This document shows positions 37,819 through 44,866 of a stretch of 64,000 bases of DNA, in pieces. A program made the translations under genes and the position numbers. Source of the stretch: a virus. Each line of letters opens with the position of its first letter. The stretch's first letter is position 1. The DNA lies in the IMG/VR virus record IMGVR_UViG_3300005527_000052, positions 19,387-83,386 of that record, one strand, 5' to 3'. The notes below the pieces were generated by a model, which had not been told where the DNA came from, did no database searches, and saw only the letters and a program-made list of their open reading frames with translations.

Positions 37819-38041
37819 ATTTTACGCAATTGATAGCGGCGAACCTTCGGCGGGCATCCTTCCTTCTTTCGAGGAAATCGAAATTAATTTTGTCCATAGT
37901 GGTCCTATGGATTTTGAGAAGGAAGATTTGGAAAACATCGCTAGTTTTTTTAGCGATTTCTACAATGGTGCCCGAATTTTGTCGGAAAAGCAATATAATG
38001 ATATGATCGAAGCGGAAAATAATTTGCCCGAGTTGGATTAA
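37802..38041 (+). CDS. Hypothetical protein
   Basis: The 79-residue acidic protein starts with GTG after AAAGGAA, overlapping the upstream gene by 17 nt. It is one of the few co-transcribed pairs in this array. The function is unknown. Confidence 0.6.
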   Translation: MSHKVKFYAIDSGEPSAGILPSFEEIEINFVHSGPMDFEKEDLENIASFFSDFYNGARILSEKQYNDMIEAENNLPELD

Positions 38042-38069
38042 AACGCCATAGGCGAGGATATAATAGAGT

Positions 38070-38300
38070 ATGAACATCGAAATCGTCCCGATTATCCGAA
38101 AGCTTAACGAATGCCGATATGGAGATATTGTAAAGTTTGTGCCTTCAGATGGTAAAACTCATACTTGTTTGGTAATGTATCAAGGCATGGTATCTTTTAA
38201 TGATCCCGAATCTACTTGGACTTATTCTTCGCAAGGCGAAGAAAATATAGTCGGAAATTATGAAGTCGAATTGGTCGGACAACTTAAACTTTCATCGTAA
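38070..38300 (+). CDS. Small protein, PGT-IVG family (family A)
   Basis: The 76-residue protein starts 5 nt after TATAAT (38059-38064), with GCCATAGGC upstream. It has YGDIVKFVPSDG, a CLVMYQGMV strand and a final YEVELVGQLKLS, matching the family ending Y-x-I/L-V-G-x-(I/L). The function is unknown. Confidence 0.65.
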   Translation: MNIEIVPIIRKLNECRYGDIVKFVPSDGKTHTCLVMYQGMVSFNDPESTWTYSSQGEENIVGNYEVELVGQLKLSS

Positions 38301-38378
38301 CACGATAGAATAGAGCGTAGCAACTAAGCTACAAACCTACCGGTGGTTTACCGGGGAATTCCTAAAAAGGAATTAAAC

Positions 38379-38597
38379 ATGCAGAAGCGTTTTGTTCGTA
38401 AGATGGTTTTTGTTGGCGGGCAGTATCGCGGTTGGGGCGTTATGGATACTCGATGCTGGAATACGCCGCATTGGGTTCGGGATGTGTACGGTAATATCAT
38501 CGCGGTCGAGGACGAGGATAACGCGGCGATGGTCGCAGATAATCTTAACTACGATTTTCGACTGGATTTGAATCGTGATTTGATGCCGATTATGTAA
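38379..38597 (+). CDS. Hypothetical basic protein with structured leader
   Basis: The 72-residue protein begins MQKRFVRKMVFVGGQYRGWG; the longer frame from 38343 is not favoured. GATAGAATA at 38288 gives a leader of about 80 nt with hairpins GTAGC...GCTAC and AATTCC...GGAATT, then AAGG before the ATG. The coding region is GC-rich, unlike its neighbours. Confidence 0.65.
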   Translation: MQKRFVRKMVFVGGQYRGWGVMDTRCWNTPHWVRDVYGNIIAVEDEDNAAMVADNLNYDFRLDLNRDLMPIM

Positions 38598-38615
38598 TTT
38601 CTACGAAAGATAAAA

Positions 38616-38849
38616 ATGTTTAAGATTGAATCTCGTTTTCCGGAACAATTAACTTTGGGTCAGGCTGTTAAGAGGGGAGGAAGTTTTATTTTTAAAGATA
38701 GCGAAAAAGAGGATGCTCTTGCTATCTTTGAAAACGGAAACGTCGTAGCTATTTTTAATGACGGGACTTTTACTACCGATATCTCTATTCTTCGCCACCG
38801 AGACTTCTATCCGTGTTCGGTTGAAATTAAGGCTCTTTTGACAAATTAA
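38616..38849 (+). CDS. Small protein, RFFP-like family (family B)
   Basis: The 77-residue protein has LTLGQAVKRGGSFIF, then ALAIFENGNVVAIFNDG and HRDFYPCSVEIKAL. This pattern of GG-S/Y-x-F strand, G turn, R/D-F-x-P and terminal strand is shared with 39950, 43387, 47105, 51478 and 58073. The function is unknown. Confidence 0.65.
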   Translation: MFKIESRFPEQLTLGQAVKRGGSFIFKDSEKEDALAIFENGNVVAIFNDGTFTTDISILRHRDFYPCSVEIKALLTN

Positions 38850-38868
38850 TGAAAGTGGCTAGAAAGTG

Positions 38869-38890
38869 GCTAGGTAGAAATACCTAGCTT
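38869..38890 (+). terminator. GAAA-tetraloop terminator
   Basis: GCTAGGTA-GAAA-TACCTAGC forms a perfect 8-bp stem, followed by TTCTTATTTT. Confidence 0.75.
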
Positions 38891-38953
38891 CTTATTTTGC
38901 ACTAATCAAATTAGCCTGCTTTAAAAACGCCGTAGGCGGGGATATAATATCTT

Positions 38954-39235
38954 ATGATTATCCAAGACAGCCGAACGCCGGAAGAAAAGAAAAACACCAT
39001 CGGTTATGTTGTGGGAACGGATAAATTTTTGTCGGGTTGGGGATCAGCCCGAGGAGGATCATCGTTTTTTGCAGTCTCTATCACGAATCACGAGCATTTA
39101 GATAGCGTTATGAAAAAGATGAATAATCATAGCGATTTTAAAAACGTTCGATTTAATTTGCGTTCGTGGCGTCCAAAGGGTGAAGGACACACTCACATTG
39201 TTGGACCAACTAAATCAAATTGCTGGTACAAGTGA
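38954..39235 (+). CDS. Hypothetical protein from leaderless promoter
   Basis: The 93-residue protein starts 5 nt after TATAAT (38943-38948) with a perfect GCCGTAGGC upstream. It contains GWGSARGGSSFFAVSITNHE and a basic C-terminal part. The next promoter overlaps its 3' end. Confidence 0.65.
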   Translation: MIIQDSRTPEEKKNTIGYVVGTDKFLSGWGSARGGSSFFAVSITNHEHLDSVMKKMNNHSDFKNVRFNLRSWRPKGEGHTHIVGPTKSNCWYK

Positions 39236-39246
39236 TATAATAGCCT

Positions 39247-39684
39247 ATGGCATATAAGAATAAATCTTTGATTGCAGCCTGTCTACTTTTTATTCCATCG
39301 CTCGGTGCGGGAACCGCTGGCTTCGATTGGGATAGATTCCTTGCGGCTTTGCAAAAAGTTGAATCCGGCGGGGTAAAAAATCCCGATACTGCTGTAGGCG
39401 ATAACGGAAAGGCTTTAGGTCGCTATCAATTGCACCAAAACTACGTTTTGGATGCAAAGGCATACGACGGGACTTTGGTAGGCTCTTATAGGGATATAGC
39501 TACCCATCCGGTAGACTCAGGTAGGGCAGTGACAGCCTATCTAACACGGTACGGACGTGCCGATATTGAGGCGGGAAATATCGAGAATCTAGCTAAAAAG
39601 CACAATGGAGGACCGACCGGCCATAAGAAAAAGGCAACAGAAAAGTATTGGAAGAAGTTTAAAAGCATCTATGATGCGATATAA
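39247..39684 (+). CDS. Secreted lysozyme-like endolysin
   Basis: The 145-residue protein has a signal peptide or signal-anchor (residues 1-25, basic start then LIAACLLFIPSLGAG). A lysozyme/transglycosylase core follows: FLAALQKVESGG with the likely catalytic Glu, then GDNGKALGRYQL, AVTAYLTRYG and LAKKHNGG. It should cleave peptidoglycan after export and release. It has its own leaderless promoter (TATAAT 39236-39241). No holin is obvious next to it. Confidence 0.8.
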   Translation: MAYKNKSLIAACLLFIPSLGAGTAGFDWDRFLAALQKVESGGVKNPDTAVGDNGKALGRYQLHQNYVLDAKAYDGTLVGSYRDIATHPVDSGRAVTAYLTRYGRADIEAGNIENLAKKHNGGPTGHKKKATEKYWKKFKSIYDAI

Positions 39685-39690
39685 TCAGTT

Positions 39691-39855
39691 ATGAAAAAGA
39701 TCGATCACGAAAATGATGACAAACTTTTTCTGAAAAATTCCACGGATCGGAGAATCCATTGGACAAATTGTTATCCGAAGCGTGGGCAGAGATATAAGAA
39801 GGTTGGTTGGGCTTTTGAGTGGCGGAATAACGGAATTCGCCGACCGAATAATTAA
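39691..39855 (+). CDS. Hypothetical basic 54-residue protein
   Basis: TATAAT (39680-39685), which overlaps the stop of the lysin gene, ends 5 nt before the ATG. The product MKKIDHENDDKLFLKN... is basic and Arg/Asn-rich, ending WRNNGIRRPNN. The function is unknown. Confidence 0.6.
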   Translation: MKKIDHENDDKLFLKNSTDRRIHWTNCYPKRGQRYKKVGWAFEWRNNGIRRPNN

Positions 39856-39857
39856 AG

Positions 39858-39929
39858 TTTGCTGTCGTCTAATGGTCGGACGCCGTAGCGGAACCTACGG
39901 AAATGTAAGTTCGAATCTTACCGGCAACA
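39858..39929 (+). tRNA. tRNA-like element with atypical anticodon loop
   Basis: The acceptor (TTTGCTG with CGGCAAC, first pair mismatched), D-arm GTCT/GGAC and T-arm GTAAGTTCGAATCTTAC are tRNA-like. The anticodon stem CCGTA/TACGG encloses 8 nt (GCGGAACC) without U33. The identity is uncertain; it may be a degenerate or divergent tRNA. Confidence 0.5.
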
Positions 39930-39949
39930 TTTAACAGAAAGGATATCGA

Positions 39950-40216
39950 ATGAAGATTTCTGCATCAGAGGTTAATCAGAATAACGGTTTTTCGTGGACG
40001 GACGCCACTGTACGTGGAGGCAGTTATGTTTTCTTTCGTACTATAATGAACGAAAAGGTTCTTTCCATTGGACATTTTGAAAAAGGGGTTCGGGCGTGGT
40101 TTATCAGTCAGAATGAACCGTCCTACGGTATCGGTCTTGTTAGTGCTAACGATTCATCCTACCGCGATCTTCGCTTCTTCCCGATTCAGGAAATGAATGT
40201 TACTTATAGTAAATAA
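39950..40216 (+). CDS. Small protein, RFFP family (family B)
   Basis: The 88-residue protein follows the tRNA-like element with GAAAGGA before the ATG. It shows ATVRGGSYVFF, IGHFEKGVRAWF and YRDLRFFPIQEMNVTY, a prototype for family B. The function is unknown. Confidence 0.7.
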   Translation: MKISASEVNQNNGFSWTDATVRGGSYVFFRTIMNEKVLSIGHFEKGVRAWFISQNEPSYGIGLVSANDSSYRDLRFFPIQEMNVTYSK

Positions 40217-40300
40217 CCAAGTTTGATTAACTTGGCGTAAAGAAGCCTCTCCCAAAGGGGCTTTTTTTATTTTTAATCTGCCTTAATAAGTGCCGCTTGC
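40217..40300 (+). terminator. Terminator region
   Basis: A CCAAGTT...AACTTGG hairpin is followed by AAGCCTCT and AGGGGCTT (40243-40250, 40256-40263) with TTTTTT after the stem. Confidence 0.75.
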
Positions 40301-40304
40301 AGGA

Positions 40305-40376
40305 TATAATATAGTGACAGCCTACAGCGTAAAATTATTTAACTTATTTTTAAAAAATATTTTTTCTTTCCTCTAG
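40305..40376 (+). promoter_or_regulatory. Upstream promoter P1
   Basis: TATAATATAGTGACAGCC with hexamer 40305-40310. The sequence after it, ACAGCCTACAGCGTAAAA, is nearly the same as after P1 at 32332. P2 follows at 40402. Confidence 0.6.
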
Positions 40377-40401
40377 CAATTAAATCCTAACCCCGTAGGG
40401 A

Positions 40402-40755
40402 TATAATAGGGTGTAAGCGGTTGTGCTAGCCAATTGACTTACTAGCGTGCGGCGGCTTCGATCACGACGTAACGCGAATCCATGTATCGAATAGTGGTCT
40501 TTCGTCGATGTTTACCACGATAAAAAATAATCCGAGAGTGAAAGAGTTGGAGAACTCTGACCGTACTCTGACGTAAAGTTAAACTCATGCCGCAACGTAG
40601 CAACGGCTAAAAATAAGGGCGACGGCTTAGGGATTAGTGTAGGCTCCTAAGTTTGTATTGATAATCCGATCTAATCAATCGGGCGATAAGATTGTGTGAT
40701 TAACAATTTTATAACGCACTTGGACAGCACTCCCCGAGGGTGCTGTCTGTTTTTA
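40402..40755 (+). ncRNA. Candidate 340-nt orphan RNA
   Basis: CCCCGTAGG-GATATAATA (hexamer 40402-40407) drives a transcript with no plausible ORF. It ends at GACAGCAC...GTGCTGTC plus a T-rich tail (40723-40755). The interior is GC-balanced and unlike coding DNA here. I see no tRNA, tmRNA, RNase P or group I intron signature. It is the longest apparent untranslated transcript in the window. Confidence 0.55.
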
Positions 40756-40756
40756 T

Positions 40757-40862
40757 AGTCCTCATTTTACCGCGTTTATTTAAGCAATAATTATAAATAA
40801 ATTTCGATCAGTCAAAAAGAATAAAGTGAATTAAATACGCCGTAGGCAAGATATAATATCTT
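40757..40862 (+). promoter_or_regulatory. AGTCCTC box and leaderless promoter
   Basis: AGTCCTCATTTT at 40757, TTTAAGCAATAAT, then GCCGTAGGC and TATAAT (40852-40857) 5 nt before the ATG at 40863. Confidence 0.6.
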
Positions 40863-41069
40863 ATGTACCATTATTATGAACCCCGATTTTCTGTCGATCA
40901 ACTTCATAATATGTATAAAGAAACGGGTGAAAAGTTCGTAGGATTTATTCATACTCAAAACAGTAATAAAGAAACTGTCAAGGTTTCTGATTTAATTACT
41001 GAAATTCGCCGTATGTATAAAGAGATTGCCGTTTATAAGGAAAGAGATCAAAAAACTGCCGTAGGCTGA
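40863..41069 (+). CDS. Hypothetical protein from leaderless promoter
   Basis: The 68-residue protein is helical and basic at the end (LITEIRRMYKEIAVYKERD). Its last codons contain the GCCGTAGGC element of the next promoter. The function is unknown. Confidence 0.65.
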   Translation: MYHYYEPRFSVDQLHNMYKETGEKFVGFIHTQNSNKETVKVSDLITEIRRMYKEIAVYKERDQKTAVG

Positions 41070-41080
41070 TATAATACATT

Positions 41081-41314
41081 ATGAAAATCACATTTACCAA
41101 AAATCCTAAGAATATTCCCATTCGCCATTTGGAGCCGGGCACTATTATTAAAGTGAATTGCGGTGCGGTTTATATTGTGCCAGAAGAGAGTTATATGTTT
41201 GCTCTAATTCTAGAAAACGGATGTATTGTCGGCACCGTTTATAATATGGAAAATTTCCTATTCATTGACGATCGTGATTACGAAATTCTTGGTAAAGTTT
41301 CGGTAGTGATGTGA
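41081..41314 (+). CDS. Small protein, PGT-IVG family (family A)
   Basis: The 77-residue protein starts 5 nt after TATAAT (41070-41075). It has RHLEPGTIIKVN, AVYIVPEES, a central strand and YEILGKVSVVM. It is a clear family A member with the products at 46524, 46773 and 47546. Confidence 0.7.
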   Translation: MKITFTKNPKNIPIRHLEPGTIIKVNCGAVYIVPEESYMFALILENGCIVGTVYNMENFLFIDDRDYEILGKVSVVM

Positions 41315-41320
41315 TATAAT
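41315..41320 (+). promoter_or_regulatory. TATAAT promoter of tRNA-Lys
   Basis: TGATATAATTGC lies 21 nt upstream of the tRNA 5' end. Confidence 0.55.
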
Positions 41321-41341
41321 TGCTATCGCAAATAAAATAGA

Positions 41342-41414
41342 GCGTCTGTAACTCAGTTGGCAGAGTAGAGGACTTTTAATCCTTTTGTCGTAGGTTCGAT
41401 CCCTACCAGACGCA
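41342..41414 (+). tRNA. tRNA-Lys (anticodon TTT)
   Basis: Acceptor GCGTCTG/CAGACGC. Anticodon stem GAGGA/TCCTT encloses CTTTTAA (TTT). T-arm GTAGGTTCGATCCCTAC. No CCA is encoded; the next ATG is 2 nt after the discriminator A. Confidence 0.92.
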
Positions 41415-41416
41415 TT

Positions 41417-41665
41417 ATGATTAAAATTAACAGACCGAGACTTCGTATGTTTGTTCCTTTTGATGAAGCAATTGGCAGAGATGCTTACGTTTTTCTAGAG
41501 TGTGAAAAATATCCTTCCAATGTTTATCTCTGGAATGCAGGTAATCGAATTTTAATTGAATTTGGACACGGCGTTGCTGCTATGAACGAAATTCAGTCTA
41601 TTCCTTATCGTGAATTAAATTACCGAAAAATTGAGCGTCCAGAAATTGTTATCAATTGTAAGTAA
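41417..41665 (+). CDS. Small protein, probable family B, starting at a tRNA 3' end
   Basis: The 82-residue protein begins 2 nt after tRNA-Lys, without a ribosome binding site. It has PFDEAIGRDAYVFLE, then LWNAGNRILIEFG and SIPYRELNY. The layout resembles family B with a degenerate FP motif. The function is unknown. Confidence 0.65.
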   Translation: MIKINRPRLRMFVPFDEAIGRDAYVFLECEKYPSNVYLWNAGNRILIEFGHGVAAMNEIQSIPYRELNYRKIERPEIVINCK

Positions 41666-41749
41666 TTTTGCGTAGCAAAAATCTATGTTGTCGGTTAAAA
41701 GATTTAAAGAGACGGATATCTAGAAAAGCAATTTTGTAGGCTGGAGCAT

Positions 41750-41780
41750 CCTGCTAGTAGAAATACTGGCGGGATTTTAT
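41750..41780 (+). terminator. GAAA-tetraloop terminator
   Basis: CCTGCTAGTA-GAAA-TACTGGCGGG forms a 10-bp stem with three G-T pairs, followed by ATTTTATTTTTT. Confidence 0.8.
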
Positions 41781-41815
41781 TTTTTGATCTTTCTTAATTA
41801 CTACCGTAGGCTCGA

Positions 41816-41821
41816 TATGAT
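41816..41821 (+). promoter_or_regulatory. Promoter of P1 type
   Basis: ACCGTAGGCTC-GATATGATATAGTGAC. It is the same P1 layout, but a longer ORF follows directly. Confidence 0.5.
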
Positions 41822-41824
41822 ATA

Positions 41825-42028
41825 GTGACTGTTACTTTTAAAAAAAGTAACACAAAAAAGAAAACGGATATTTTACTATCCGTTTCTGCCTATACTCCAT
41901 ATGTATACCGTCCTTATAGGCTTAAGGGATATACCGACTTTAATTTTAATTCGCAGTCGAGCGAATACCGAGCCGATTTTACTCTCCCGGTGCGAAGTAT
42001 ATTATATCTTGCCACAAACGAATTTTAA
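41825..42028 (+). CDS. Hypothetical protein read from a P1-type start
   Basis: The 67-residue frame starts at a GTG only 3 nt after the -10 hexamer: MTVTFKKSNTKKK, then a Tyr-rich part. The spacing differs from the 5 nt of the other leaderless genes, so either the start is downstream or this is a leader that became a gene. The codons GTTACTTTT...AAAAGTAAC also form an inverted repeat. Confidence 0.45.
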   Translation: MTVTFKKSNTKKKTDILLSVSAYTPYVYRPYRLKGYTDFNFNSQSSEYRADFTLPVRSILYLATNEF

Positions 42029-42096
42029 CCAATCACCAAATTTTATTCCGCACATTATCTAATTAAATTTTCACCCCGTAGGGATATAATAGATCA

Positions 42097-42348
42097 ATGC
42101 AAGAGATTAAAAAAGTTCTAGACTACGAAAATTCTTTGAAAACCGGCGATAAAGTTATTGTAAAATGGACGAATAGTTTTAATATCTATTCGGCACCAGC
42201 TATTGTTTCTAAGATTAATTCTAAAAGTTTTAGAGTTAAACTGACTGGTGGAATTAAGGGACTTTACCCTGTTGGGCAAGAATTTCCTGTTCCTCGATTT
42301 TTGGGTTCTGGTTGGTCGGATAACAATAGGGTGTTTCCTCTAGGTTAG
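42097..42348 (+). CDS. Hypothetical beta-rich protein
   Basis: The 83-residue protein starts 6 nt after TATAAT (42085-42090), with CCCCGTAGG upstream. It has LKTGDKVIVKWTN, IVSKINSKSFRVKLTG and a Gly/Pro-rich end, like a small SH3-type barrel (KxGDKVxV). The function is unknown. Confidence 0.65.
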   Translation: MQEIKKVLDYENSLKTGDKVIVKWTNSFNIYSAPAIVSKINSKSFRVKLTGGIKGLYPVGQEFPVPRFLGSGWSDNNRVFPLG

Positions 42349-42397
42349 AAAGATTCGCAAAAAAGTTTCAAACGTTAAAAAGACAACGAAGGCTGGA

Positions 42398-42483
42398 TAG
42401 AATAGGGTGTGGCGAGCGACGATAAGGGTGTTCCGAATCCTAGCCGCCGAAATGGGGAATGTTTCCCCGAAAGGATTTGAGTT
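42398..42483 (+). promoter_or_regulatory. GATAGAATA promoter with structured leader
   Basis: TAGAAT (42398-42403) is followed by a leader of about 75 nt containing GGGGAATGTTTCCCC and then GAAAGGA 8 nt before the ATG. Confidence 0.5.
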
Positions 42484-42795
42484 ATGCGTATTGTTGAGAA
42501 TTTTCCGTCGATCGTTCGTGCAGGTGCAGGTGGCAAGGGCCGTGTTGCTGGTCCGGTAACGCAGGGGCTTCGTACCCTTCAGCCGGGTCAGACCGCTCAG
42601 TTTGTTCTTGGGGAGTCGCCGTTTGATAACGTCTCGGATTTTGAGACTATGGCCGCTAAGGTTCGTCAGGCTGCGAATGTTAAGAATCTCGGATTCCCGG
42701 TGGCTACTCGCGTGATCGCATCGGAGCAGTCGGTGTATGTTCGGCGAAAGCTGGATAACGAAGTTCCCGATCTCGCGGTCGTCCCCGCTCGGTAA
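42484..42795 (+). CDS. Hypothetical GC-rich-coded protein
   Basis: The 103-residue protein contains VRAGAGGKGRVAGPVTQGL, LGESPFDNVSDFETMAAKVR and a basic C-terminus. Codon usage is GC-rich, like the 30-32 kb island. That combination, with a leader and Shine-Dalgarno, sets it apart from its leaderless neighbours. Confidence 0.65.
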   Translation: MRIVENFPSIVRAGAGGKGRVAGPVTQGLRTLQPGQTAQFVLGESPFDNVSDFETMAAKVRQAANVKNLGFPVATRVIASEQSVYVRRKLDNEVPDLAVVPAR

Positions 42796-42822
42796 AAATA
42801 CCGAACGTCACACTCAATAATT

Positions 42823-42850
42823 CCCGGTAGAAATATCGGGATTTTATTTT
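42823..42850 (+). terminator. GAAA-tetraloop terminator
   Basis: CCCGGTA-GAAA-TATCGGG followed by ATTTTATTTT. A second CGGTA-AAAA-TACCG hairpin lies at 42790-42803. Confidence 0.8.
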
Positions 42851-42865
42851 ATCTACGGAGTAAAC

Positions 42866-43240
42866 ATGGCGACAAGAATTGTTTATCGTGTAGAAAACAA
42901 GAAAACTGGTAAAGGTCCGTATACTTGGATGCATAAAGATAGTTCAGAATGTTTTGTAAAACCTAGCGATCATACTAAAACTATTTTTGGTACTACGTCA
43001 CTTAAAAATATTATTTATTGGATCGATGAGCATATGAGGGAAGAAACAACTCTAAAAGGTTGTCATGTTGCTGCCTATCGCGTAAAACGTGCTAAAATGC
43101 TGCTGCAACCTCGATTGAAGTTGCCGCGAAAAGAATATGAAAAAATTTCTCGATATGAATTTCGGGAATGTGTTTTCGATATTTCTGCGGCGGAAAAAAT
43201 CAGCGGAATGTCATTTAAAAAAGCACGACAATTAGCTTAA
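42866..43240 (+). CDS. Hypothetical protein
   Basis: The 124-residue protein has RIVYRVENKKTGKGPYTWMH at its start and FRECVFDISAAEKI near the end. That resembles phage proteins with the pattern VYRVE...GxGPY. Preceded by CGGAG. The function is unknown. Confidence 0.65.
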   Translation: MATRIVYRVENKKTGKGPYTWMHKDSSECFVKPSDHTKTIFGTTSLKNIIYWIDEHMREETTLKGCHVAAYRVKRAKMLLQPRLKLPRKEYEKISRYEFRECVFDISAAEKISGMSFKKARQLA

Positions 43241-43247
43241 AAAATTT

Positions 43248-43269
43248 ACCCGGTATCATCCGGGTTTTA
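43248..43269 (+). terminator. Intrinsic terminator
   Basis: ACCCGG and CCGGGT pair around TATCAT, followed by TTT. Confidence 0.75.
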
Positions 43270-43292
43270 TCATTTGTTAATCATTATTCTAA

Positions 43293-43386
43293 AGTCCTCA
43301 TTTTAGCAAAATTTAAGCAATAATTAGAAACAAAAAATAAATAGTCGGCAGTCTAAAAAATTACCACAAATAGGATATAATATCAC
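43293..43386 (+). promoter_or_regulatory. AGTCCTC box and leaderless promoter
   Basis: AGTCCTCATTTT at 43293, TTTAAGCAATAAT, AATAGTCGGC and TATAAT (43376-43381) 83 nt from the box and 5 nt before the ATG. Confidence 0.6.
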
Positions 43387-43632
43387 ATGAAATATACCGT
43401 TAAGAGTAATCGTTGTAAAGGTTGGACTCGTGATCAGCTTGTTAGCGGTCTTTATGTCGCCAAGCTAAATAGTAATCGTAGTTTGGCTGAGCATCTTGTT
43501 ATGTATAGCGGAGGTAAATTTGCTATTTACAATTCTGTAAGTTCACAAATCGATACTATCGGCGGAACAACTTTTAACGAGGACTATCGTTTCTTTCCTG
43601 TTGTGTCTTTGAATGTTGAAATTGAGGAGTAA
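43387..43632 (+). CDS. Small protein, RFFP family (family B)
   Basis: The 81-residue protein has QLVSGLYVAKLN, LVMYSGGKFAIYN and a final EDYRFFPVVSLNVEIEE, a clear family B pattern. The promoter is leaderless. Confidence 0.7.
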   Translation: MKYTVKSNRCKGWTRDQLVSGLYVAKLNSNRSLAEHLVMYSGGKFAIYNSVSSQIDTIGGTTFNEDYRFFPVVSLNVEIEE

Positions 43633-43640
43633 TTTAGATA

Positions 43641-43664
43641 ATCGCCTACCGGCGATTTTTTTTG
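43641..43664 (+). terminator. Intrinsic terminator
   Basis: ATCGCC-TACC-GGCGAT followed by TTTTTTT. Confidence 0.85.
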
Positions 43665-43695
43665 TTTTTCAATTAAAATATGTCGCGTAACATGA

Positions 43696-43728
43696 TATAA
43701 TATAATGACGACGCCTATTATAAAATAA
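43696..43728 (+). promoter_or_regulatory. Upstream promoter P1
   Basis: TATAATATAATGACGACG with hexamer 43696-43701, 77 nt before the P2 hexamer (43773-43778). Confidence 0.55.
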
Positions 43729-43783
43729 TAAAAATTATTTTTTACCGTTGATTAAAAACACCGTAGGTACGATATAATAAGAT

Positions 43784-44284
43784 ATGAACCAACTCTCTAT
43801 TAATATTTATCCAGCTCCATCGGTCCAGCCGGTTTATGAGTCTCTTGATTATACTAGTAAGCGTGGTATTTATAAAATTGAGGGTGATGCTGAATATCCT
43901 TATTATGTTTTTCTAGGTAACTCTACTTATCATGTCGCACAGCGTAATAATCTGCACCATTCTCAGAATATGGAAGGTCTGAATAAGGGAGGTTTTAAAT
44001 ATACCTTTATTACCGATGAATATTCGGTGAAGGATAATAAAATCTCGTTTGAGATTCCCCAAAGTAAACCGCTAAATTTGAAAGATAATCCCCCAAGTCC
44101 GGGAACGATGATTCAGGTAAACATAAGTGGTGATTACAATACTGATATTTTTATTGTTCCTAATTTTAAAACCGACCATCCTGCAGTAGTTCGTGGTAAT
44201 AGAATTGTTTATTCTGTTTGTACGTTCGAAGAGTGGATGAGTGCAGCATATGAATATCGAATTGTTGGTAAAAATTCCAATTAA
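43784..44284 (+). CDS. Two-domain protein combining families B and A
   Basis: The 166-residue protein is about twice the usual length. The N-terminal part (about 1-95) has SKRGIYKIEG, YYVFLGNSTY and an FITDEYSVKDNKISFEI strand, like family B. The C-terminal part (about 100-166) has PPSPGTMIQVN, DIFIVPNF and YEYRIVGK, like family A. It starts 5 nt after TATAAT (43773-43778). A fusion of the two array families suggests they act together. Confidence 0.65.
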   Translation: MNQLSINIYPAPSVQPVYESLDYTSKRGIYKIEGDAEYPYYVFLGNSTYHVAQRNNLHHSQNMEGLNKGGFKYTFITDEYSVKDNKISFEIPQSKPLNLKDNPPSPGTMIQVNISGDYNTDIFIVPNFKTDHPAVVRGNRIVYSVCTFEEWMSAAYEYRIVGKNSN

Positions 44285-44300
44285 TTAGATATAATACTAC

Positions 44301-44543
44301 ATGGAAATTAACCCTGTAGATTATCAAGAACATATTGATATTGGTTATGATGTTATTTCGTGGCATATTGCCGCGTATAATGATAATCCAGAATCTATCG
44401 CTAGGCCGGGTAAAATTACCGGTCTAGTTGATATGCTGATGGATACTTTGTCGGACGGTGTAGAAAATCGTAATGATGTTCGTCAGTATTTTATTGAAAT
44501 GTTTACAAATCGCCTAAAGGAACGCGGATATATTTTTGTTTAA
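44301..44543 (+). CDS. Hypothetical helical protein
   Basis: The 80-residue protein starts 5 nt after TATAAT (44290-44295). It is acidic and helical, ending with YFIEMFTNRLKERGYIFV. The function is unknown. Confidence 0.65.
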   Translation: MEINPVDYQEHIDIGYDVISWHIAAYNDNPESIARPGKITGLVDMLMDTLSDGVENRNDVRQYFIEMFTNRLKERGYIFV

Positions 44544-44566
44544 AAATATCCAAATAAGGATTGATA

Positions 44567-44809
44567 ATGGAAATTAAAGTTAAAAAAATATCTCTTAAAA
44601 AAGTTGATGATACCAAGTTTGTTGTTGGGCAAATTGTAAGATTGTTTTTTAATAATAACAGCTACTACGCTATTATTCCGTATGTATTGGATGATACATT
44701 GTCTATTTATGATCCAAGAAGTAAAGAATGGAGATGTGAAACTTGGACAATGATTAGAAAACACTATCTCTATGAGATTATAGACACTCTTACGTTTGTA
44801 GAAGAGTAA
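44567..44809 (+). CDS. Small protein, probable family A
   Basis: The 80-residue protein starts at the ATG after AAGGA. It has DDTKFVVGQIVRLFFN, YYAIIPYV and YLYEIIDTLTFV, a family A layout with G instead of PGT. The function is unknown. Confidence 0.6.
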   Translation: MEIKVKKISLKKVDDTKFVVGQIVRLFFNNNSYYAIIPYVLDDTLSIYDPRSKEWRCETWTMIRKHYLYEIIDTLTFVEE

Positions 44810-44866
44810 TTTATTTATTGCGGGTCGGTATAAATACCGAAGTCTTGCGTACTTAAAGGAGTTAGT

